A stretch of 20,315 nt of DNA, from positions 1 through 20,315 of the forward strand of contig JASIJX010000603.1 of assembly GCA_030049955.1 (NCBI GenBank), in the 5' to 3' direction. Below, one piece after another: positions 1 through 7,193 of the stretch. The translations under genes and the position numbers were made by a program. Numbering within the stretch: the first letter of the stretch is position 1; every line of letters starts with the position of its first letter. The notes under the pieces were generated by a model. That model was not told the origin of the DNA. It ran no database searches and saw only the letters and a list, made by a program, of their open reading frames with translations. The stretch comes from Acidobacteriaceae bacterium (GTDB taxonomy: Bacteria; Acidobacteriota; Terriglobia; Terriglobales; Acidobacteriaceae).

Positions 1-179
1 ATGGTGGTTTTGCCGGAGCCGCTTTCGCCAACAAGGCCGAAAGTGCGGCCGCGATCGATGGAGAAGGTGACCCGATCGACAGCGCGTACTGTGCCCGAGC
101 CCGAGGCAAAGAATCCGCCGCCCAGACGATAGGACTTGGAGAGATCGCGCACGACGAGAAGGTTCCGCTGCTCCGTCAT
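1..179 (-). CDS. Dipeptide/oligopeptide-type ABC transporter ATPase (DppF/OppF-like), N-terminal part only
   Basis: I translated the minus strand from the ATG at 179. The reading frame is open to the window edge, giving 59 residues that start MTEQRNLLVVRDLSKSY and end in a Walker A motif, GESGSGKTT. This is the usual N-terminus of the second ATPase of a family-5 (Dpp/Opp) importer, which powers substrate uptake on the cytoplasmic face of the inner membrane as a heterodimer with the DppD-like subunit. It starts 2 nt after the stop codon of that subunit (182-184), so the two are surely co-transcribed and probably translationally coupled. The Q-loop, ABC signature, Walker B and C-terminal specificity region lie outside the window. 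The ABC ATPase call is certain. The DppF-like role rests on its place as the last ATPase of the operon. Confidence 0.9.
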   Translation of the reverse strand, partial: MTEQRNLLVVRDLSKSYRLGGGFFASGSGTVRAVDRVTFSIDRGRTFGLVGESGSGKTT

Positions 180-181
180 TC

Positions 182-1165
182 CTATTTTCTCCATCGATGG
201 CATCGGACCTCAGTCCCGTCGGCCAGGGTCTCCGCGACCGGCACCTCGCGATCGCAGACTCCCGCAATCCGCTCGGAGCATCGCGGATGAAAGCGGCATC
301 CCGTGGGCAGCGCAAACGGGCTCGGTGGGTTGCCGCTCAGCGTCACAAGTGGGCCGGAGTACTCGCGATCGACCCGGGGGATGGATTGCAGGAGCGCGCG
401 CGTATACGGATGCTTGGGGTTGTCAAAGAGAGTTTTGACGGGCGAGCGCTCGACCACCTGGCCTAGATACATGACGGCCACATCATGGGCGATGTGTGCA
501 ATGACCCCGAGGTTATGTGAGATGAAGAGTACGCTCATCCCCAGCGCCTTCTGCTTGGAGCGAATGAGTTCGAGGATCTGCGCCTCGGTGGAGACATCGA
601 GAGCGGTGGTCGGCTCGTCGGCGACCAGAACCGACGGACGGCAGCTCAGCGCCATGGCGATCATGGCGCGCTGACGCATGCCGCCGCTGAGTTGATGCGG
701 ATACTGGCGCACGACCTCATCTGGACGCGGCATCCCCACGGCCTTCAGCGCTTCGACGACGGCGGCAACGCTCGAGTCCGCGCAGTGCAACCGCATCGCT
801 TCGCCGATCTGGAAGCCGATGGTGTGCTGCGGGCCAAACGACGACATCGGCTCCTGAAAGATCATGGCGATCTCTTTCCAGCGGATGCGGCGGATGGTAG
901 TTCCGGTAGCGTCCATGCTCTCGAGATGCAGCGCCTGCCGGGAGTCTTTGAAGTAGGTCACATTGCCCGAGACGATCTTACCTGGGGCCTCGATCCGCAG
1001 CAGGCATCGCGACATGACGCTCTTGCCGCAACCGCTCTCGCCAACCACGCCGAGCACTCTGCCGCGCTCGATCGGAAGTGAGAGCGCGTCGACGACCGTG
1101 ACATCGCCGCGCCGAGTGTTGAAGCTGACCGTCAGATTACGAATATCTACAACAAGATCGGACAT
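182..1165 (-). CDS. Dipeptide/oligopeptide-type ABC transporter ATPase (DppD/OppD-like)
   Basis: A full-length 327-residue ATPase of a family-5 ABC importer, acting at the cytoplasmic face of the inner membrane. Visible motifs are Walker A GESGCGKS (42-49), the Q-loop glutamine near 104 (IFQEP), the ABC signature LSGGMRQR (159-166), Walker B VLVADEP with the catalytic Glu at 184, and the switch histidine at 217 (ISHNLG). The C-terminal Opp/Dpp extension has the family cysteine pattern (C290, C296, C304, C322, around GCRFHPRC). In some Dpp/Opp ATPases this cluster holds an iron-sulfur centre; that is family knowledge, not shown here. The gene starts 9 nt after the DppC-like permease and ends 2 nt before the next ATPase. 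The substrate cannot be read from an ATPase. The context of glycan enzymes favours oligosaccharides over peptides. Confidence 0.95.
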   Translation of the reverse strand: MSDLVVDIRNLTVSFNTRRGDVTVVDALSLPIERGRVLGVVGESGCGKSVMSRCLLRIEAPGKIVSGNVTYFKDSRQALHLESMDATGTTIRRIRWKEIAMIFQEPMSSFGPQHTIGFQIGEAMRLHCADSSVAAVVEALKAVGMPRPDEVVRQYPHQLSGGMRQRAMIAMALSCRPSVLVADEPTTALDVSTEAQILELIRSKQKALGMSVLFISHNLGVIAHIAHDVAVMYLGQVVERSPVKTLFDNPKHPYTRALLQSIPRVDREYSGPLVTLSGNPPSPFALPTGCRFHPRCSERIAGVCDREVPVAETLADGTEVRCHRWRK

Positions 1166-1174
1166 GCGCCAGCC

Positions 1175-2281
1175 CTACTCCTTGTACGGATCCATTGCGT
1201 CGCGTAGGCCGTCTCCGAGGAAGTTGAACGCCAGCACGCAGACAACCACCATCAGAGCCGGAAACATGAGCCAGGGATAGATCGAGATGGCGGCAAGATT
1301 CTGCGCGTCCTGCAGCAAAACACCCCAGCTCACGGTCGGCGGCCGCAACCCAAGTCCGAAGAAGCTCAGCGTCGTCTCGCCCAGAATCATGCGGGGAATT
1401 TCCACTGTGAGGTTCACGATCAGGTAGCTGGCAAACCCCGGCAGAAGATGGTGCAGGATGATTCCCCAATCCCTGGTTCCGGCCACGCGCGCCGCAATAA
1501 TATAGTCCTCTTCCCGCATCTCCAGCAACTTCGAACGCACTTGCCGTGATAAGCCTGTCCAACTCCGCAAGGCGAGAATGATCGTGATCGCGAAGTACAC
1601 CTTCAAGTTGCTCCACGAGGCCGGGATGGCGGCGCCCAGGGCCATCCACATGGGAATCGTGGGCAGGCAGGTCACAAACTCCATGAAGCGCTGGACGACA
1701 TTATCGACCACCCCGCCGTAGTAGCCCGACGCACCGCCAATCAGGCATCCGAGCACAAAAGTAATGAAGACGCCGATCAGCCCTACGGTCAGCGAAATCT
1801 GCGTGGCAATCAGGTTGCGCGAGAAGCAGTCGCGGCCCAGGATGTCCGTGCCCATCAGGTTGATCTGCGCGCTTTTCTCCACACCGAACAGGCGCAGGCT
1901 GGACGGAATGAAACCAAGCCACTGGTAAGGCGCTCCTTGCACGAACCAATGGATCGGCACCGGCTGATTCTCGTCTACCACGAAGTTGCGTTCGAAGGTC
2001 TTCGGATTGGACTCGATCTTGATCCGGTACACGATGGGCCCAACGAACTTTCCACGGAAGAAGAAATGGACCCGGGTGGGTGGCGCAAACGCATACGCCG
2101 ACGGTTGCCACGGTCCATATGGCGCCAGAAACTCGGCAAAGAGCGCGACTAAGTAGAACGCCCCGAGCAGCCAGATGCTGACCAGCGCCAGCTTGTGCGA
2201 CCTGAACTTCGCACGGATCAGCCTCCACTGCGACCAGGAAACATCGTCGGCTGCGATCGTTGCGGTCTGCAGGGTGCTCAT
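1175..2281 (-). CDS. ABC transporter permease, DppC/OppC-like, with a long periplasmic insert
   Basis: A 368-residue inner-membrane permease of the binding-protein-dependent family. The N-terminus (MSTLQTATIAADDVSWSQ, then RAKFRSHKLALVSIWLLG) is a cytoplasmic tail followed by the first membrane segment, the arrangement of the OppC_N type. The conserved permease core begins near GTDILGRDCFSR and holds the EAA-type coupling loop (AARVAGTRDWGIILHHLLPG) that docks on the ATPases. The protein is about 60-70 residues longer than typical DppC. The extra length is a polar stretch between TM1 and the core (about residues 65-140, from FAPPTRVHFFF to LMGTDILG), rich in aromatic residues and presumably periplasmic. 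Such long loops are known in OppC relatives paired with large family-5 binding proteins. It starts 1 nt after the stop of the DppB-like gene. Confidence 0.93.
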   Translation of the reverse strand: MSTLQTATIAADDVSWSQWRLIRAKFRSHKLALVSIWLLGAFYLVALFAEFLAPYGPWQPSAYAFAPPTRVHFFFRGKFVGPIVYRIKIESNPKTFERNFVVDENQPVPIHWFVQGAPYQWLGFIPSSLRLFGVEKSAQINLMGTDILGRDCFSRNLIATQISLTVGLIGVFITFVLGCLIGGASGYYGGVVDNVVQRFMEFVTCLPTIPMWMALGAAIPASWSNLKVYFAITIILALRSWTGLSRQVRSKLLEMREEDYIIAARVAGTRDWGIILHHLLPGFASYLIVNLTVEIPRMILGETTLSFFGLGLRPPTVSWGVLLQDAQNLAAISIYPWLMFPALMVVVCVLAFNFLGDGLRDAMDPYKE

Positions 2282-2282
2282 C

Positions 2283-3290
2283 TTAGCCCAGCCTGATCCT
2301 CGGATCGACGTACGCGAGGACGATGTCAGAAATCAAAAAGCCGAATACGGTCAGAATGCTCATCACCATCACGCAGCTCGATGCCAGAAACATGTCTTTG
2401 GCCAGCAGGGCGCGGTACATCACCGGCCCGATCGTCGGCAACCCGAGCACGATGCCAGCCACCGTGTCGCCTGAGAACAGCTCGGCGAGCAGCCATCCCC
2501 CCGAGCTGATGATGGGGTTTAAAGCCACCCGCACCGGATAGCGCCGGATCAGCACGCTCTCCGGCAGTCCCTTCGCACGTGCCGTCGTGACATACTGTTT
2601 GCCTAGCTCATCGAGCAAGGTTGCGCGCATGGTCCGCGTCAGGCTTGCGATGCCCGCAATCCCGATTACCACCAGTGGCACCGGCAGGTGCATCAGAAGA
2701 TTGCCCACCTTGGCCCAGCTCAGCGGCTGCCCGATGAACTGCGGCGACTGCAGCCCGCCAACCGTCACGCCGAAACAGACATAAAAGATCCACATCAGCA
2801 CCAGTGCAAGCAAAAAGCCCGGCGTGGCCATGCCGATGAAGGCGATGAACGACGCGGCAAAGTCCGCCGCCGAATACTGCCGGCGGGCCGTGTAGATGCC
2901 GATCGGAATCGCGAATCCGTAGGTGAGAAGCATCGAACCGAAGGTCAACGCCAGCGTCCAGGGCAACCGCTCGGCGATAATGACATTCACTTTCTTCGCG
3001 TACAGGAAAGAGACGCCCATGTCTCCGCGCGCAAACCGCGACACCCACTCCCAGTACTGCACGATCATCGGACGGTCGAGCCCGTAGGCGTGCCGCAGGG
3101 CCACCAGAGTCGCCGAGTCCACGCCCATCCCGGACCGGCTCAGCTCCTCCACATATGAGTCGAGAAAATCTCCCGGCGGAAGCTGGATCACCAGAAATGC
3201 AAAGAACGAAATCAACACGAGAACCACTGATGCCCAGGCGATCCTCTTGGCCACGTAGCGGACGAGCGCGTTGCGAAAGAAGCTACTCAT
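2283..3290 (-). CDS. ABC transporter permease, DppB/OppB-like
   Basis: A 335-residue inner-membrane permease and partner of the DppC-like subunit. I chose the ATG at 3290 (MSSFFRNALVRYVAKRI), not the longer open frame to 3419. The extra 43 residues lie over the end of the binding-protein gene and do not look like a DppB N-terminus. The ATG at 3290 also has a GGAG ribosome site a few bases upstream. Features are an N-terminal amphipathic stretch and TM1 (ASVVLVLISFFAFLVIQL), then the family motif PPGDFLDSY, and in the second half an EAA-type loop (YVTTARAKGLPESVLIRRY) followed by NPIISSGGW. The start overlaps the binding-protein stop by 8 nt (ATGAGTAG), which points to translational coupling. 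A well-conserved permease with no odd features. Confidence 0.93.
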   Translation of the reverse strand: MSSFFRNALVRYVAKRIAWASVVLVLISFFAFLVIQLPPGDFLDSYVEELSRSGMGVDSATLVALRHAYGLDRPMIVQYWEWVSRFARGDMGVSFLYAKKVNVIIAERLPWTLALTFGSMLLTYGFAIPIGIYTARRQYSAADFAASFIAFIGMATPGFLLALVLMWIFYVCFGVTVGGLQSPQFIGQPLSWAKVGNLLMHLPVPLVVIGIAGIASLTRTMRATLLDELGKQYVTTARAKGLPESVLIRRYPVRVALNPIISSGGWLLAELFSGDTVAGIVLGLPTIGPVMYRALLAKDMFLASSCVMVMSILTVFGFLISDIVLAYVDPRIRLG

Positions 3291-5235
3291 GTTTCTCCGG
3301 CTTGTCCCAGAAGTAAGTCTGAACGAAGTACGATTTGGCCCACATGGTTCCGTAGCCCATCTCCACGTTGTCGGGCACATTCTCCAATCCGTCGGCCACA
3401 ACCACTGGCTGTGGCGCATAACCTACGGTGCCGATGCATACGAGCTGTTTGCTGAAGAAGTCCCACACCGCGTGGCCCAGCTGCTCATACTCCGCGTCGG
3501 ACTTCGCGCTGTACCATGCGGCCATGCGGTCGAACTGTTCGATCCACTCCTCGGGCGGCTTCACTCCCGATTTGCCCTGGCTGTAGTACCACAGCCACCA
3601 GTCCACCGCGTAGAAGAGTACCTCTTGGGGATTCCATTTCGTTACCCAGGGAAGATAGGCAGCGATCTCTTCCACCATGTCGCCGTTCCAGCACGTGCAG
3701 TCTTGATTTCCCGCCCGGCAAAGCCACTCACGGTATCGAAAATCTGTCTCCTTCATGACGACTTCGATCCCGACCTGGGCCCAGTCTTGCCGGACGAACT
3801 CGAGCAACTCTTCGGGGAAGTTCTGTCTGTTGAAGACCACCACCGAGACAAAACGCTTTCCATCGATTCCAAGCCGGAATGGCTCGTCCGGCACGCGGAC
3901 GAGTCCGACATCGTCGAGCAATCGGTTTGCCTTCGCCGGGTCATACTGCGCGCAGTAATCGATCCACGCAGGATCAAAGTACGACACCGTTGGGCTGATC
4001 GTCGCCTGCCACTCTTTCGCTTCACCGAAGTAAAGCGTCTGGTTGATTCGGCGCCGGTCGATCGCGTACGAGAGGGCCTGCCGAAAGCGCAGATCGTTGT
4101 ATATCTTTCGCTTCACTTCATCTTTGTGATTCAGGTTGAATGCGAACATGCACTCCGAACCATTTGCAAGATGCCAGTACCGTATTCCGTAGCGCCCCCG
4201 CGAGGCGTTCTTGGTGAAGATCGAAATCTGCGACATGTCGCAGATGCCCTCTGAGACCGATCCGGTCGCGCGTCGCGCCTCCTGCAGCCGCTCATCCTCG
4301 ACCACCTGCACAAAGAGCCGGTCGATATAAGGCAGCTGGTTGCCTTCCTGGTCGACCTCGAAGAAGTAGGGATTGCGCTCGTAGATGTCGCGGGTCGTCG
4401 TCGAGGCAACTCGCACCCACGGCGCCACATGCGGTTTGTTGATAACCGGATGCATATATTCGCGGACCATCATGTAGTACTGGTACCAGGCGGCAAACCC
4501 ATGCTGGCGAGCGATCTTGTCGGCATCCGGATTGAAGCCCGCATGAAACTGCTTCATCCAGTGTGCGGGCTGAGCGAAGTAACTACCGAAAGCCATGTAC
4601 TCCGAGGCGGAGAGATTGAGACAGGGCCGGAAGGGCTTGCGGAATCCGATGCGAAAGGTCAGATGGTCGAGCTGCGTGAAATCCGCGTAATCGTCACCAA
4701 CCTTGAAGGTCCTGGGCCCCTCAGGAAAAATGGTGGTATTGCGCGCCTCGTTCCACCACCACCAAAGCACGTCATAGGCGGTGAGGTTGACGCCGTCCGA
4801 CCACTTGAGTCCGTCACGGATGTGAAAGGTAAAAGCGCGAAAATCGGGGGTCACAGTCACGGAATCACACAGGTGTGGCCGGATGACGCGACCGCTGTTA
4901 TCGGTCTCCTGCGCGGCGACGATCAGCGTGCCATCCAGGTGAAAGCGGCCGCCAGGACTTTCGGCCTGATCGTAGAGCGTACCTCCATAATTGCCGATCC
5001 GCGCGACGTGACGGACGAACGGGACCGCGGGCAGTCGCTTTTCTACCGGCGGGAGCTTGCCTGCGGCGACACGGGCCGCAAGCAACGGCGACTCTTTGTA
5101 TTTTCCCGAATGAGCGGAGCAGGTGGGCTTTGCCGAAGCGCGGTCTTCGCCCTCAGCTTTCAAAACGGACATCGTCACCAGCGATGCTGCGCTTGCGCAC
5201 CGCAGGAACGTGCGACGGCTGAGTCTATTTGCCAT
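3283..5235 (-). CDS. Family-5 extracellular solute-binding protein of the ABC importer, Tat-exported
   Basis: A 650-residue SBP_bac_5 protein and the first gene of the transporter operon. It binds the substrate in the periplasm and delivers it to the DppB/DppC-like permeases. The N-terminus has a twin-arginine motif (NRLSRRTFLRC, residues 3-13) before a hydrophobic stretch, so export by Tat is likely. No clear lipobox was seen. The mature part has the subgroup motif ESPLLAARVAAGKLPPVEKR (48-67) and the family signature around FTFHIRDGLKWSDGVNLTAYD (135-155). It is rich in tryptophan, including WWWW at 158-161. It is longer than classical DppA (about 535 residues). Relatives of this large type often import oligosaccharides, not dipeptides; with GH10 and GH30 genes nearby this is my preferred reading, but it is inference. 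Its start codon lies inside the GH30 remnant. Confidence 0.93.
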   Translation of the reverse strand: MANRLSRRTFLRCASAASLVTMSVLKAEGEDRASAKPTCSAHSGKYKESPLLAARVAAGKLPPVEKRLPAVPFVRHVARIGNYGGTLYDQAESPGGRFHLDGTLIVAAQETDNSGRVIRPHLCDSVTVTPDFRAFTFHIRDGLKWSDGVNLTAYDVLWWWWNEARNTTIFPEGPRTFKVGDDYADFTQLDHLTFRIGFRKPFRPCLNLSASEYMAFGSYFAQPAHWMKQFHAGFNPDADKIARQHGFAAWYQYYMMVREYMHPVINKPHVAPWVRVASTTTRDIYERNPYFFEVDQEGNQLPYIDRLFVQVVEDERLQEARRATGSVSEGICDMSQISIFTKNASRGRYGIRYWHLANGSECMFAFNLNHKDEVKRKIYNDLRFRQALSYAIDRRRINQTLYFGEAKEWQATISPTVSYFDPAWIDYCAQYDPAKANRLLDDVGLVRVPDEPFRLGIDGKRFVSVVVFNRQNFPEELLEFVRQDWAQVGIEVVMKETDFRYREWLCRAGNQDCTCWNGDMVEEIAAYLPWVTKWNPQEVLFYAVDWWLWYYSQGKSGVKPPEEWIEQFDRMAAWYSAKSDAEYEQLGHAVWDFFSKQLVCIGTVGYAPQPVVVADGLENVPDNVEMGYGTMWAKSYFVQTYFWDKPEKHE

Positions 5236-5470
5236 CGTCTCGCCATTTGAACGTCACGGCCGCGTTCGTCGCAAGCGTCGTGTAAAGCACCCGCCCATGC
5301 CGGAAGATCGTGTAGTACTCGGTCGTATATTCGACCTGCCCTGCCCCCGCATTTTTTGTATGCACGAGACCGGCACAACTTCCGCAAGCGCTGCGATGGG
5401 CCCCGAAATTTTCGTCGACAGCAACCCATGTCAACGGCGATACGGATGCACGCATCGGATTCCACCTCAC
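5225..5470 (-). pseudogene. Remnant of a GH30-type glycoside hydrolase C-terminus
   Basis: An open stretch of 81 codons, opened by an in-frame GTG just after a stop, that reads like the end of a GH30 enzyme. LTWVAVDENFGAH resembles the family's 'WNLALDENxGPH' strand. It is followed by ACGSCAGLVHT (family 'CxxCxGLVT'), then VEYTTEYYTI (family 'VEYxxEYY'), and a terminal YTTLATNAAVTFKW like the closing beta strand 'YTLPAxAxATFxW' of the C-terminal domain. The roughly 100 residues of beta-sandwich expected between EYY and the end are missing (junction near 5290-5310), and the whole catalytic barrel is absent upstream. It overlaps the start of the binding-protein gene by 11 nt and lies in the 5' leader of that operon. 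Resemblance is from memory of the family and from the intact GH30 at 9587-11074. It could instead be a small functional peptide. Confidence 0.55.
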
Positions 5471-5607
5471 ATCCTGAAGCGAATTTCACTAACACGGACT
5501 GCTGTATTTGCTGGAATACCGCCCGCGCAGATTCGGCTCCGTCCAGCTATTGCGTCGTTGTTGTGCGCGATGTTAAAAAATCCGGTCGAAAACTCGCCTC
5601 TCTTTAG

Positions 5608-5619
5608 ACAATCGGTTGT
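5608..5619. promoter_or_regulatory. LacI-family operator upstream of the ABC importer operon
   Basis: ACAATCGGTTGT, an exact match to CAANCGNTTG with palindromic A/T flanks. It is centred about 15 bp downstream of the start point predicted from the promoter at 5635-5663, a typical repressor position. Together with the next box it also gives a larger inverted repeat (AATCGGTT ... AACCGATT, 12-bp spacer). Confidence 0.65.
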
Positions 5620-5627
5620 GCAAACGA

Positions 5628-5639
5628 GAAACCGATTAT
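5628..5639. promoter_or_regulatory. Possible second, weaker LacI-type operator on the -10 box
   Basis: GAAACCGATTAT has the core AANCGNTT but lacks the outer C/G of the consensus. Its centre is 20 bp (about two helical turns) from the box at 5608-5619, and it overlaps the -10 hexamer. The core alone is expected a few times per 20 kb by chance, so only the position supports it. Confidence 0.4.
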
Positions 5640-5663
5640 ATGCTCAGGCTCAAGGAGCGTCAA
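5635..5663 (-). promoter_or_regulatory. Sigma70-type promoter of the ABC importer operon
   Basis: On the minus strand TTGACG (5658-5663) is followed after exactly 17 bp by a consensus TATAAT (5635-5640). Transcription should begin near 5628 and give a leader of about 390 nt to the binding-protein ATG at 5235, running through the GH30 remnant. This leader length suggests the promoter once served the GH30 gene and now serves the transporter. Confidence 0.65.
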
Positions 5664-5934
5664 ACAGAATCCGAAGCCCCCGCAAGGGCAATTCAGGCGC
5701 GCTCTTGTGGGCTTTGCTCGGACCATTTTCCGGGCGGTCATTGGTACTGATCGCACGGCGGCGATTGTGCCCCCTTCAGTCCAGTAACAGCCCGTAAGAT
5801 AACGGAAAAAAGTGGAACAGAGCAAAGATGGTCGACGGGTGACCGACGGCGCGTCGGGCGCGAGGGGAAGCTAAATAATCGACTCCTGTAGATGAAAGGA
5901 CTTGCTCACCATAGCAATCTGAGGTGCATCGTTC

Positions 5935-5943
5935 GGAAGGGGG
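5935..5943 (+). promoter_or_regulatory. Strong ribosome binding site that supports a TTG start
   Basis: GGAAGGGGG ends 6 nt before the TTG at 5950. The codons that follow read MKGIAVFPQ, the expected first residues of a glucose-dehydrogenase-like MDR protein, so the TTG is accepted as the true start. Confidence 0.6.
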
Positions 5944-5949
5944 CGAACT

Positions 5950-7071
5950 TTGAAAGGCATAGCCGTGTTTCCGCAAAATCGCTCGGTCAACCTGATTGAT
6001 GTTGCTGAACCGCATATCCAAACAGACGTTCAGGTCAAACTTCGTATTCTCGAAGTTGGCATTTGCGGCACCGACCGTGAAATATGCCGCTTCGCCTACG
6101 GTAGTCCCCCGTCCGGATTGGACTATTTCATCCTTGGGCACGAATGTCTTGCACAAGTTGTTGAGACTGGATCGGCAGTTGCGGATTTATCTGGCGGTGA
6201 CCTCGTCGTTTGCATGGTCAGGCGCGCTTGCCACCATGCCGAATGTGCCGCATGTCGAAGCGGCAATCAGAACTTTTGTTCCACGGGAGACTACATTGAA
6301 CACGGTATAAAAGGCCTGCACGGCTTCATGACGGAGTATGTCATCGAGGAACGCCGTTACCTTCACGTGGTCCCGCAGCATCTTCGCGAGGTTGGCGTGC
6401 TGGTTGAGCCGCTCACAATCGCCGAGAAGGCAATGTTGACCGCGCGCAGCATCCAGTCGAGATTGCCGTGGAAGCGGTACGACGACAGCACCGCGCTTGT
6501 TCTTGGCGCCGGGCCAGTAGGGCTTCTTGGCGCAATGAAGCTGGTTTCTGCTGGTTATAAAACATATGTGTACTCTCTCGGGTTGCCGAGCGAACAACGC
6601 GCTCGCATCGCTCAGGCAATCGGCGCGACTTTCATATCTGCCGACGAAACGCCAGTAGATGTTGCGGCAGCAATGTTAGGGTCGATTGATCTGGTTTTTG
6701 AGGCGTTAGGCGCAGCGCAGGTTTCACTGGATGTACTTTATCGGCTCGCACCCAATGGGATTTACATTTTCACTGGCGTACCCCGCGATCGAGATCTCCA
6801 AGCCATTGACCCGCATCGAGTCATTAGTAATCTGGTATGGCGAAATCAGGCCATAGTTGGAGTGGTAAATGCGGGAGCAGAGGCATTCACCCTGGCTGTC
6901 GATGACTTGTCGAAATTCTACGCAATGTGGTCGGATTCTGTTCGCGGGCTGATCACTCTGCGATTCCCGATCGAGCGCTTCGCTGAAGCTCTTCAAGCGC
7001 ATCCGAATTCCATCAAAAACGTTATCACGATCACTGAGCATCGACCCGAGTCTCGACCTGCGAAGAAGTGA
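5950..7071 (+). CDS. Zinc-dependent medium-chain alcohol/sugar dehydrogenase, glucose 1-dehydrogenase-like
   Basis: A 373-residue cytoplasmic MDR enzyme that probably oxidises an aldose such as glucose with NAD(P)+. Catalytic-zinc residues are visible as C39 (GICGTDRE), H64-E65 (ILGHE) and E153 (LVEPLTIAEK). The structural-zinc lobe has four cysteines, C94, C99, C102 and C110. The Rossmann motif GAGPVGLLG is at 186-194. The lobe, the LVEPLTIAEKA stretch and a C-terminus ending NSIKNVITI fit the archaeal-type glucose dehydrogenase subgroup better than threonine or sorbitol dehydrogenase. The start is TTG with a strong ribosome site. It lies divergent to the ABC operon. If the hydrolases release glucose or another aldose, a non-phosphorylative oxidation is plausible, but substrate and cofactor are inferred. 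By eye the gene is poorer in GC than its neighbours. Confidence 0.85.
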   Translation: MKGIAVFPQNRSVNLIDVAEPHIQTDVQVKLRILEVGICGTDREICRFAYGSPPSGLDYFILGHECLAQVVETGSAVADLSGGDLVVCMVRRACHHAECAACRSGNQNFCSTGDYIEHGIKGLHGFMTEYVIEERRYLHVVPQHLREVGVLVEPLTIAEKAMLTARSIQSRLPWKRYDDSTALVLGAGPVGLLGAMKLVSAGYKTYVYSLGLPSEQRARIAQAIGATFISADETPVDVAAAMLGSIDLVFEALGAAQVSLDVLYRLAPNGIYIFTGVPRDRDLQAIDPHRVISNLVWRNQAIVGVVNAGAEAFTLAVDDLSKFYAMWSDSVRGLITLRFPIERFAEALQAHPNSIKNVITITEHRPESRPAKK

Positions 7072-7193
7072 CCTGAGTTAGTACAAACAGTTGTCGATGC
7101 GTTTTGTGCGAGTTTCAGACTGTGACCACTCCCCAAATTTCGACGCCGTGCATCGTGCCGCCACTTCTTTACTACCACGGCCTCCAAATGGGC

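Larger units (their letters stand above)
5471..5949. other. Intergenic region between the ABC operon and the dehydrogenase gene
   Basis: About 480 bases between two divergent transcription units. It holds the minus-strand promoter at 5635-5663, the LacI-type operators at 5608-5619 and 5628-5639, and the ribosome site of the dehydrogenase at 5935-5943. I saw no further protein-like reading frame and could not find an upstream part of the GH30 remnant here. No convincing plus-strand promoter for the dehydrogenase was seen. Confidence 0.6.

Noticed and set aside
2283..3419. Longer start (3419) for the DppB-like permease
   Set aside because: The extra 43 residues overlap the binding-protein gene and are not DppB-like. 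The ATG at 3290 has a ribosome site and gives the standard N-terminus.
3849..3860. AAACGCTTT-like LacI core inside the binding-protein gene
   Set aside because: It matches only AANCGNTT, which is expected several times by chance in 20 kb. It lacks the outer C and G and is inside a coding region.
3271..4254. Plus-strand open frame of 327 codons
   Set aside because: It lies fully over the binding-protein gene on the other strand, which has clear family motifs. The plus-strand translation has no recognisable domain.
4429..5250. Plus-strand open frame of 273 codons
   Set aside because: It is a shadow of the binding-protein gene, caused by high GC at third positions.
7072..7193. Terminator or small RNA between the dehydrogenase and the CBM6 pseudogene
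   Set aside because: No convincing hairpin or conserved RNA structure could be seen.
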